Assembly: GCF_004519305.1 (NCBI RefSeq)
Contig: NZ_SOZA01000006.1
Span: forward strand, 1-64,000
From: Pseudomonas sp. RIT623
GTDB lineage: Bacteria; Pseudomonadota; Gammaproteobacteria; Pseudomonadales; Pseudomonadaceae
Length of the DNA stretch: 64,000 nt
Reading direction: 5' to 3'
Made by a program: the position numbers and the translations under genes. Positions 17,407 to 23,813 of this stretch are shown piece by piece (positions within the stretch are counted from its first letter, which is position 1; every line of letters begins with the position of its first letter). Below the pieces are notes generated by a model, which saw nothing but the letters and a program-made list of their open reading frames with translations, was not told the origin of the DNA and did no database searches.

Positions 17407-17832
17407 ATGCTCGACGCGCTTCGCATGTCGCTCAACGCCCAGGCCGTGATCGGCTTCATCCTCTACATCAGCGTGGCGCTGGTGCTGTTCTGGTTGTTCC
17501 AGTTCATCTACACGCACCTCACCCCGCACCGCGAGTTCGCCCTGATCCGTGACAACAACAGTGCCGCGGCCATCGCCCTGGGCGGCGCGCTGATCGGCTT
17601 CTCGCTGCCAGCCAGCAACATCATCGCCTACAGCGTCAGCCTGCTCGACTTCGTGGTCTGGGTGGTGATCGCCGCGGTGGTGCAGTTGCTCGCCTTTGCC
17701 CTCACCAGCCTGGTGCTCAAGGGCCTGGCCAGCCGCATCGCCAAGGGCGAGATGGCTGCCGCGATCTACGCCGCCGCCGTGGCGATCAGCGTGGGCTTCC
17801 TCAACTCGGCCTGCATGACCCCGTCGGTCTGA
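17407..17832 (+). CDS. yjfL: DUF350 inner-membrane protein (YjfL-like)
   Basis: The 141-residue protein has four hydrophobic segments: VIGFILYISVALVLFWLFQF, ALGGALIGFSLPASNIIAYS, FVVWVVIAAVVQLLAFALTS and AAAIYAAAVAISVGFLNSAC. A short polar loop (REFALIRDNNSAAAIALGG) carries the family's conserved Asn-rich motif. DUF350 proteins occur beside PspA-like and ATP-grasp genes and are thought to be membrane partners of those proteins. Spacing to its neighbours is 12 and 25 bases, consistent with one transcript. Confidence 0.9.
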   Translation: MLDALRMSLNAQAVIGFILYISVALVLFWLFQFIYTHLTPHREFALIRDNNSAAAIALGGALIGFSLPASNIIAYSVSLLDFVVWVVIAAVVQLLAFALTSLVLKGLASRIAKGEMAAAIYAAAVAISVGFLNSACMTPSV

Positions 17833-17857
17833 GCCGTCCGCGCGCAAGGAGCCATTC

Positions 17858-18610
17858 ATGAGACGCAGTTCCGTCAAGCTGGTGCTGGCCAGTTCCCTGC
17901 CGCTGGCGCTCACCGCGTGCAGCGCGCCGGAGGAAACCTACACGGTCAGCAAGCGCAGCAACTACACCACCGTCCAGGCCTGTGTCGATGACAAGGTGCC
18001 GGTGGACGTGTGTTCCGATGCCTACATGCAGGCGCTGGCCGACCACCGCCGCGTCGCCCCGACCTATGCCGACAAAACCGCCTGCGAGGCCGACTTCGTG
18101 CCGGACTACTGCCAGGTCACCAGCGATGGCCGCTACATGCCACGCCTGGGCGGTTTCGAACTGGCGGTGTCGGGCGAGGTGAGCCAAGCCCAGGTCGATG
18201 CCGCTCGCGCCCAGGTCGAAAGCAGCGGCCAAGCCAGCAGTGGCGGCAGCAACTTCAACGGCCTGCTCACCGGCCTGCTGCTTGGCCAGGTGCTCAGCGA
18301 CGGCAACCGCCAGTACTACTCGCAGCCGGTCTACCAGTACCGTGACAGCAGCGGCGGCTACCGCAGCACCACCCTTGGCCAGCAGATCGACCAGGGCAAG
18401 CGCTTCGAACGCTCCGACCAGGCCCAACAAAGTGGCGGCAGCTACGGCAGCTACTACTCCGGCAGCACCAGCGGGCGCACCTACAAGTCCAGCACTTCGA
18501 CCCGCTCCAGCGTGTCCTCGTCGATCTCCCGCGGCGGCTTCGGCAGCCAGGCCACCGCGCGCAGTGGCTGGGGCGGCAAGAGCAGCGGCGGCTTCAGCTT
18601 CGGTGGTTGA
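17858..18610 (+). CDS. yjfM: DUF1190 lipoprotein (YjfM/YgiB-like)
   Basis: The 250-residue protein starts with a lipoprotein signal (LVLASSLPLALTAC) with the lipidated Cys at residue 21. The DUF1190 body follows (VQACVDDKVPVDVCSDAYMQAL, then TACEADFVPDYCQ with paired cysteines). The C-terminal third is low-complexity and rich in Ser, Gly, Tyr and Arg (SGGSYGSYYSGSTSG to SSGGFSFGG). It would sit in the envelope, probably on the periplasmic face of a membrane, and carries disulfides. It lies between the DUF350 and ATP-grasp genes as in the E. coli yjf cluster. Confidence 0.88.
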   Translation: MRRSSVKLVLASSLPLALTACSAPEETYTVSKRSNYTTVQACVDDKVPVDVCSDAYMQALADHRRVAPTYADKTACEADFVPDYCQVTSDGRYMPRLGGFELAVSGEVSQAQVDAARAQVESSGQASSGGSNFNGLLTGLLLGQVLSDGNRQYYSQPVYQYRDSSGGYRSTTLGQQIDQGKRFERSDQAQQSGGSYGSYYSGSTSGRTYKSSTSTRSSVSSSISRGGFGSQATARSGWGGKSSGGFSFGG

Positions 18611-18612
18611 GC

Positions 18613-19770
18613 ATGCGCAAGATCCTCTGCGACGAACGTCCGGACTGGCGTGCCACCGCCGAGCGTGAAGGCTTCGCCTTCCACACCATCGACGGCGAGC
18701 GCTACTGGGACGAGCGTGGTTACTACCAGTTCAGTGAGGCCCAGGTCAGCCGTGACCTGGAGGCGCCCACCCAGGAGCTGCACGCGATGTGCCTGGACGC
18801 GGTGGCGCGCATTGTCGACAGCGAAGCGTTGATGACCCGCCTGGCGATTCCGCCAGCGTTTTTCGACCTGGTGCGTCGTTCGTGGAAGGAGGGGCATCCG
18901 CACCTCTACGGGCGTTTCGACTTCAGCTACGACGGCACGGGCCCGGCCAAGTTGATCGAGGCCAACTACGACACGCCGACCTCGCTGTACGAGGCGGCGG
19001 CGTTCCAGCTGATCTGGCTTGAGCAGCAGATCGAGCGCGGTGTGCTGCCGGCCCATGCCAGCCAGTTCAACACCCTGGCTGAAGACCTGGTGCGGGCTTT
19101 TGCCGCCTTGGAATGTGAAAGCCCGTTCTACTTCTCGGCCATCGGCGGCTCGATCGAGGACCGCGGCACCACGGATTTCCTGCGCAAGATGGCCGGGCAC
19201 GTGGGTATCAGCACCCGACATATCGACCTGGAGGATATCGGTCTGAACCACGAGGGGCGTTTCGTCGATCTCGACGGGCGGCCGATCCCGCGCCTGTTCA
19301 AGCTGCACGCCTGGGAGCACATCTTCCACGAGGATTTCGGCCAGGCCATCGCCGGGTGCGACACCCAGTTCGTGGAACCGGCGTGGAAGGCGCTGATCTC
19401 CAACAAAGGCATCCTGCCGCTGTTGTGGGAGTGGCACCAAGGGCACCCGAACCTGCTGCCGGCGTTCCTCGACGCAGACCCGCGCCGCCCGGTGCCCAAG
19501 GGCTGGGTGCGCAAGCCGTACTTCTCCCGCGAGGGGGCCAACGTGGATATCCGCACCGTCGACGACCAGCGGGTGTTCGAGGATGGGCCCTACGACGATG
19601 CGCCCTACATCCTGCAGGGCTTTGCCCCCTTGCCGAAGTTCGGCGACAGCTACACGCTGATTGGTGCCTGGGTCATTGGCGACCTGGCTTCGGGGATCGG
19701 TATTCGCGAGGACGACACGCTGATCACCAAGGACAGCTCGCGCTTCCTGCCCCACGTGGTGGTGGACTGA
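18613..19770 (+). CDS. yjfC: Glutathionylspermidine-synthase-like ATP-grasp protein (YjfC-like)
   Basis: The 385-residue protein resembles the C-terminal ATP-grasp domain of glutathionylspermidine synthase, with family stretches such as YGRFDFSYDGTGPAKLIEAN, NYDTPTSLYEAA, FVEPAWKALISNKGILPLLW, GHPNLLPAFL, WVRKPYFSREGANV and APYILQGFAPLP. Real glutathionylspermidine activity is not established for the YjfC group; it may ligate an amine to another peptide or protein. The ATG lies two bases after the yjfM stop, so translation is coupled. It closes the operon. Confidence 0.9.
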   Translation: MRKILCDERPDWRATAEREGFAFHTIDGERYWDERGYYQFSEAQVSRDLEAPTQELHAMCLDAVARIVDSEALMTRLAIPPAFFDLVRRSWKEGHPHLYGRFDFSYDGTGPAKLIEANYDTPTSLYEAAAFQLIWLEQQIERGVLPAHASQFNTLAEDLVRAFAALECESPFYFSAIGGSIEDRGTTDFLRKMAGHVGISTRHIDLEDIGLNHEGRFVDLDGRPIPRLFKLHAWEHIFHEDFGQAIAGCDTQFVEPAWKALISNKGILPLLWEWHQGHPNLLPAFLDADPRRPVPKGWVRKPYFSREGANVDIRTVDDQRVFEDGPYDDAPYILQGFAPLPKFGDSYTLIGAWVIGDLASGIGIREDDTLITKDSSRFLPHVVVD

Positions 19771-19868
19771 GCGCGATCAGCTGGGCTTATACAGGGTAAG
19801 GAGATATCACTTTTCCTCACCCTCATGGGGCATCAGCATGGCGCTTTTCAGCCCGTGCGAGATGCCCG

Positions 19869-20564
19869 ATGCAACCTGTCATGCCATCCATCGACCCTGC
19901 CATCTTCAACTTGGCCCCCGGCTTCCGGGCGCTGAGCATCACCGTGCAGGCGGCACCGATCCGTCATCCGGAGGTCGCCGGCCAGGCATTGGCCAGTGCC
20001 TGCGCCGCCGTCGTGGCAGGCCAGCCGGCCTGGGCCGACGCCCACCTGCAGGCCTGGGCCGAGGTGTTCCGCGGTTTCGGCGCCAAACCCCAGCGTACTC
20101 CCTGTTCGGCCGAAGCCTTGCGCAAGCGCGTGCTGCGCGATGGCGCGCTGCCGGCCCTCGACCCGCTGGTCGATCTGTACAACGCCATCAGCCTGGCCTA
20201 TGCGGTGCCGGTCGGCGGCGAGAACCTGCAGGCCTATGTCGGCGTGCCGCGCTTGGTGCTGGCCGACGGCAGCGAGTGCTTCGACACCTTCAAGGAGGGC
20301 GCGCTGGTGCAAGAAGCGCCCGCGGCCGGGGAGGTGGTCTGGCGTGATGACGCCGGAGTTACCTGCCGGCGCTGGAACTGGCGCCAAGGTGTGCGCACCC
20401 GGCTGGACGCCCAGGCGCGGCAGATGTGGTTCGTCCTCGAAAGCCTGCCGGCGATGCCGTTGGCGGCACTGGAAGAGGCGGGCAACCGGCTGTCGGAGGG
20501 GCTGCACCGGATGATGCCAGGGGCTGGGGTGATCCAGCGCCTTGTCGATGGCCCTGAGGGGTGA
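19869..20564 (+). CDS. B3/B4 domain protein (tRNA-synthetase editing-domain-like)
   Basis: The 231-residue protein belongs to the family with a stand-alone B3/B4 domain like the editing region of the phenylalanyl-tRNA synthetase beta chain. Recognisable stretches are AWAEVFRGFGAKPQRTPCSAEAL, LDPLVDLYNAISLAYAVPVGGE and VVWRDDAGVTCRRWNWRQG. It could act on mischarged tRNA or free aminoacyl compounds, but no member I know has a proven role. Two ATGs four codons apart are possible starts; I take the first. There is a 98-base gap after the yjf operon, so it may have its own promoter. Confidence 0.85.
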   Translation: MQPVMPSIDPAIFNLAPGFRALSITVQAAPIRHPEVAGQALASACAAVVAGQPAWADAHLQAWAEVFRGFGAKPQRTPCSAEALRKRVLRDGALPALDPLVDLYNAISLAYAVPVGGENLQAYVGVPRLVLADGSECFDTFKEGALVQEAPAAGEVVWRDDAGVTCRRWNWRQGVRTRLDAQARQMWFVLESLPAMPLAALEEAGNRLSEGLHRMMPGAGVIQRLVDGPEG

Positions 20565-20565
20565 A

Positions 20566-20676
20566 CCACTACATGTTGTGTTGACCTTGCCGCTCTTGAT
20601 CTATATCTTGTGTCCCGCTTTCGTTGGGGACACAGTATGTTGTGTTTTTTGTTTTTCTTAACACTAGATATGGTGT
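20566..20676 (+). promoter_or_regulatory. Three NrdR-box-like 16-base sites
   Basis: Three dyads resemble the NrdR-box consensus ACACWATATATWGTGT: CCACTACATGTTGTGT (20566-20581, 13 of 16), ACACAGTATGTTGTGT (20630-20645, 14 of 16) and ACACTAGATATGGTGT (20661-20676, 14 of 16). Boxes 2 and 3 start 31 bases apart, three helical turns with a 15-base gap, the arrangement known for paired NrdR boxes. Box 1 starts 64 bases before box 2. NrdR represses ribonucleotide reductase genes, yet the downstream genes are a small ORF and a DUF1289 gene. All counts were made by hand. Confidence 0.55.
20609..20634 (+). other. Stem-loop overlapping the second NrdR-like box
   Basis: TGTGTCCC (20609-20616) and GGGACACA (20627-20634) are perfect eight-base complements around a ten-base loop. 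The right arm shares bases with the second NrdR-like site. A T-rich run begins about ten bases further on, so this could be a terminator for the B3/B4 gene, but the run is not directly attached to the stem. Confidence 0.45.
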
Positions 20677-20698
20677 TTTCCTCTGGTAAAGCCCTCAT

Positions 20699-20750
20699 CC
20701 GAAACGCGGCACGTTTCGGTATAAAAGCTGACTCTGAAGTCGGTTTTTCA
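20699..20750 (+). promoter_or_regulatory. Inverted repeat, TATAAA -10-like box and terminator-like hairpin in the leader
   Basis: CCGAAAC (20699-20705) and GTTTCGG (20713-20719) form a perfect seven-base inverted repeat immediately before TATAAA (20720-20725). Next, CTGACT-CTGA-AGTCGG is a six-pair hairpin (one G-T pair) followed by TTTTT, resembling a weak intrinsic terminator or attenuator. The ribosome site of the small gene follows about ten bases later. No good -35 element is visible. Confidence 0.45.
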
Positions 20751-20770
20751 GGTCCAGGAAGGAAGATCGC

Positions 20771-20981
20771 ATGAACAACACGAACCCATCCCCCGCAAAC
20801 CCACCGGCCGGCACCCCGCGCCGAGGGCTCGATATGGCGGAGCAGGTTGCCGCGCCAACCCCCGTGGCTGGAGAACCCGTTGCCGTGGATGAGCGAGATC
20901 TTGGCTTTGAAGAGAGAGAAGAACCTCTTCGCGACCCGGGTGATCGAGTACCAGGCCGGCGCTGCGCTGTCGTGGGATTGA
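20771..20981 (+). pseudogene. Small gene with a one-base frameshift in a C5 tract (69-residue product if restored)
   Basis: A strong ribosome site (AGGAAGGAAGATCGC) precedes an ATG, and the first 30 codons read normally (GTPRRGLDMAEQVAAPTP). From the CCCCC run at 20859-20863 onward the coding-like frame is the +1 frame. It gives WLENPLPWMSEILALKREKN and then LFATRVIEYQAGAALSWD before a TGA, with almost every third base G or C. Removing one C joins both parts into a 69-residue protein. As it stands, the first frame runs on to an unrelated Arg/Gly-rich tail. I do not recognise the protein. The cause may be a real mutation, phase variation at the C tract, or a sequencing error. Confidence 0.6.
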
Positions 20982-21006
20982 TGGCGAGCACGCAGGGGAG
21001 AGGCCG

Positions 21007-21432
21007 ATGAACCGGATAAAGACGCCCTGCATCGGCTTGTGTTCGACGGTGTATGGCGATGCGGTGTGCCGTGGCTGCAAGCGCTACGATGACGAGATCA
21101 TCGCCTGGAACGGCTACGACGAAGCGCGCAAGGGTGCGGTGATGCAGCGGCTCGATGGCTGGTTGGCGCAGGCCATGCGGGACCGGTGCGAGGTGGTCGA
21201 TGTCGAGCGCCTGCTGGCCGGCGCCAAGGTGTTGGGGGTGCATGGCGGCTCGCGTGCCTTCGTGCATCATTGCGCCTATGAGGTGATCCGGCGCGGTGCC
21301 AGGGTCATCACGGCGCTTGAGGATTATGGTATTCGCTTGCTGCCTGCGGTGGCGTCGTTGCCATTGGACGAACTCAGGGACCTGCTGGACCAGGCTGTCT
21401 TCCAAATGGCGGTGCAGGCATCAACGGCATAG
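21007..21432 (+). CDS. DUF1289 domain protein
   Basis: The first 60 residues are a DUF1289 domain, a small cysteine-containing module (TPCIGLCSTVYGDAVCRGC, then KRYDDEIIAWN) with four Cys placed like a metal site. The remaining 80 residues have no family I recognise (ERLLAGAKVLGVHGGSRAFV, then HHCAYEVIRRGARVI) and look helical. The total of 141 is longer than the minimal DUF1289 proteins of about 60-80. GGGGAGAG precedes the ATG. It follows the frameshifted small gene by 25 bases and probably shares its transcript. Confidence 0.82.
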   Translation: MNRIKTPCIGLCSTVYGDAVCRGCKRYDDEIIAWNGYDEARKGAVMQRLDGWLAQAMRDRCEVVDVERLLAGAKVLGVHGGSRAFVHHCAYEVIRRGARVITALEDYGIRLLPAVASLPLDELRDLLDQAVFQMAVQASTA

Positions 21433-21455
21433 GGGCGCTCCAGCGTGTCGCCGGG

Positions 21456-21545
21456 TTCGCCAGCAAGCTGGCTCCTACAGGTATTGCAGGTCGCGATCGG
21501 CGTAGGAGCCGGCTTGCCGGCGAACACCGGCGCAGCCGGTGCCAG
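21456..21545. repeat. Inverted pair of REP elements (family B)
   Basis: TTCGCCAGCAAGCTGGCTCC, ending CTAC, faces GTAGGAGCCGGCTTGCCGGC (GAA follows), about 25 bases apart; a further CACCGGCGCAGCCGGTG stem follows. It lies after the DUF1289 gene and before the formate dehydrogenase operon. The same family recurs at six or more places in the window, always outside genes. Confidence 0.85.
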
Positions 21546-21789
21546 CCACCGCGTCGCCGGGTTCTCTCGGGGTCGGTTTCAGGACGCGCCTGGTCGCCCG
21601 CGTGCAACCCAGCCGCGCCAGACCTGCCATGCTCTGGGGATGCCCATGGACCGAGCGCGCCCAGACGCCCGGCCAGCGGCAAGGAGGGTGCCCGCACCGC
21701 GCCACCGTGACGTGCGCGGGCACCACAGCTGAACACCGCCGGACACTGGCCCGCCGCAAGGGCCGGGCCGGGTTGCCGAGGTCTGCTGT
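21546..21789 (+). promoter_or_regulatory. Leader region of the fds operon with a long hairpin
   Basis: This gene-free stretch is as GC-rich as its surroundings. It holds a perfect eight-base inverted repeat, GTGCCCGC (21688-21695) and GCGGGCAC (21716-21723), with a 20-base loop, about 65 bases before the fdsG start. I see no clear sigma-70 or sigma-54 promoter. The hairpin could be a regulator target or part of the mRNA leader; I cannot match it to a known molybdenum-cofactor riboswitch by eye. Confidence 0.35.
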
Positions 21790-22275
21790 ATGCCTGATGA
21801 GTTGAAACACCTGCCATTGATCCAGCGCGTCCTGGCCCGCGAGAAGGACACTCCCGGCGCGCTGCTGCCGATCCTTCACGCCATCCAGGCCGGTGCCGGC
21901 TACATTCCCGACCTTGCCGTCGGCGAAATCGCCCATGCCCTGAACCTCAGCCTGGCCGAAGTGCGCGGGGTGATCAGTTTCTATCACGATTTTCGTACCA
22001 CGCCGCCTGCGCGTCACACCTTGCGCCTGTGCCGCGCCGAATCCTGCCAGAGTCGTGGCGCCGAAGCGTTGGCCGCGCAGTTGCGCGAGCAATTGGGGCT
22101 GGATGACCATGGCGTTAGCGCAGACGGCGCGCTCGACCTGCGCCCGGTCTACTGCCTGGGCGCCTGTGCCTGTTCGCCAGCGCTCGAACTCGATGGCCAG
22201 TTGCACGCCCGGGTCACCCCTGAACGCCTGCGGGCCCTGGTGGCTGGCTGCCGCGAGGAGGTGAAGGCATGTTGA
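21790..22275 (+). CDS. fdsG: Formate dehydrogenase gamma subunit (NuoE-like)
   Basis: FdsG is the thioredoxin-fold [2Fe-2S] subunit of the soluble NAD+-dependent formate dehydrogenase, equivalent to NuoE of complex I. The 161-residue protein has the helical N-terminus (LLPILHAIQAGAGYIPD), the strand SFYHDFRTTPPARHTLRLC and four cluster cysteines in two groups (LCRAESC and YCLGACACSP). It overlaps fdsB by seven bases. The likely start is the ATG at 21790, ten codons before LIQRVLAREK. Confidence 0.95.
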   Translation: MPDELKHLPLIQRVLAREKDTPGALLPILHAIQAGAGYIPDLAVGEIAHALNLSLAEVRGVISFYHDFRTTPPARHTLRLCRAESCQSRGAEALAAQLREQLGLDDHGVSADGALDLRPVYCLGACACSPALELDGQLHARVTPERLRALVAGCREEVKAC

Positions 22276-23813
22276 ACCTGTGCATTCCCTGCGACTCCCT
22301 GGCCCGTGCCGTCGGCGCCGACCAGGTGGCCGAGGCATTGCTTGCCGAAGCCGCCCGCCGCCAGCTGGCGCTGCATATCAAGCGCACCAGCGCCCGCGGC
22401 CTGTACTGGCTGGAACCTTTGATCGAGCTGGAGAGCGACCAGGGTCGCCAGGGCTTCGGTCCGGTGACCGTCGAGGACGTGCCCGGCCTGCTCGATGCCT
22501 TGGCCGGCAACGCCACAGGCCATCCGCTGGCGCTGGGGCCGGTCGAGGAAATAGCTTATTTGAAGACTCAACAACGCTTGCTGTTCGCCCGTGCCGGCAT
22601 CACCCGCCCGTTGTCCTTGGATGACTACCATGCCAACGGTGGCTTCGAGGGGCTGCGCCGGGCCAGCGTGCTGGACGCCGAGGAGGTGGTCGCCGCGGTG
22701 CTTGAGTCTGGCCTGCGTGGCCGTGGCGGCGCGGCTTTCCCGGCGGGCATCAAGTGGCGCACCGTGCGCCAGGCCCAGGGTAGGCAGAAGTACGTGGTGT
22801 GCAATGCCGACGAAGGTGACTCCGGCACCTTCGCCGACCGCATGCTGATGGAGGGCGATCCGTTCCTGCTGATCGAAGGCATGATCATCGCCGGCCTCGC
22901 GGTGGGGGCGAACACCGGTTACATCTATGTGCGCTCGGAGTACCCGGACGCGGTGCGTGCCTTGAACGAAGCCATCCTGCTGGCTCGCGAGGCGGGCTAC
23001 CTGGACGTCGCCGGCAAGGGCGTGGCCTTCGATCTGCAAGTGCGGGTCGGCGCTGGGGCTTATATCTGCGGCGAGGAAACCGCGTTGCTCGAGTCCCTGG
23101 AGGGCAAGCGCGGCATTGTTCGCGCCAAGCCGCCGCTGCCCGCGCTGGAGGGCCTGTTCGGCCAGCCGACGCTGGTGCACAACGTGCTCACCTTGGCCTC
23201 GGTACCGATCATCCTGGCCAAGGGCGCGGCGTTCTACCGCGATTTCGGCATGGGCCGTTCGCTGGGCACCTTGCCGTTCCAGCTGGCTGGCAATATCCGC
23301 CACGGCGGCTTGGTGGAACGCGCCTTCGGCCTGACCTTGCGTGAGCTGGTGGAGGTCTACGGCGGCGGCACCGCCAGCGGCCGACCGATCAAGGCGGCGC
23401 AGGTCGGTGGCCCGCTGGGTGCCTGGGTGCCGCCTGAGCAGTTCGACACGCCGCTGGACTACGAGGCCTTCGCCGCCATCGGCGCCATGCTCGGCCACGG
23501 CGGCGTGGTGCTGGCCGACGACAGCCTGAACCTGGCCAGCATGGCCCGTTTCGCCTTGCAGTTCTGCGCCGAGGAGTCCTGCGGCAAGTGCACGCCCTGC
23601 CGGATTGGCTCGACCCGTGGCGTGGAGGTGGTCGACCGGCTCATCGCCAGCACCGACCCGGCCTACCGGCAAAGCCAGGCGGCGTTGCTGCGCGACCTGT
23701 GCGACACGCTGCAATACGGCTCGCTGTGCGCCATGGGCGGCATGACCGCCTACCCGGTAGCCAGCGCCCTCAAGCACTTCCCCGCCGATTTCGGCCTGGA
23801 GGCCGCGCAATGA
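22269..23813 (+). CDS. fdsB: Formate dehydrogenase beta subunit (NuoF-like diaphorase)
   Basis: FdsB passes electrons from the iron-sulfur chain to NAD+ through FMN. The 514-residue protein has an N-terminal thioredoxin-like extension and then the NuoF core: GRGGAAFPAGIKW (FMN/NADH-binding glycines), NADEGDSGTFADR, GAGAYICGEETALLESLEG, and the [4Fe-4S] motif SCGKCTPCRIGS with the distal Cys in GSLCAMGG. It overlaps fdsG at its start and fdsA at its end (ATGA), so the subunits are translationally coupled. Confidence 0.96.
   Translation: MLNLCIPCDSLARAVGADQVAEALLAEAARRQLALHIKRTSARGLYWLEPLIELESDQGRQGFGPVTVEDVPGLLDALAGNATGHPLALGPVEEIAYLKTQQRLLFARAGITRPLSLDDYHANGGFEGLRRASVLDAEEVVAAVLESGLRGRGGAAFPAGIKWRTVRQAQGRQKYVVCNADEGDSGTFADRMLMEGDPFLLIEGMIIAGLAVGANTGYIYVRSEYPDAVRALNEAILLAREAGYLDVAGKGVAFDLQVRVGAGAYICGEETALLESLEGKRGIVRAKPPLPALEGLFGQPTLVHNVLTLASVPIILAKGAAFYRDFGMGRSLGTLPFQLAGNIRHGGLVERAFGLTLRELVEVYGGGTASGRPIKAAQVGGPLGAWVPPEQFDTPLDYEAFAAIGAMLGHGGVVLADDSLNLASMARFALQFCAEESCGKCTPCRIGSTRGVEVVDRLIASTDPAYRQSQAALLRDLCDTLQYGSLCAMGGMTAYPVASALKHFPADFGLEAAQ

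Noticed and set aside
21546..21789. Molybdenum-cofactor riboswitch in front of fdsG
   Set aside because: Only one long hairpin could be seen; the multi-helix core of the known riboswitch could not be recognised by eye.
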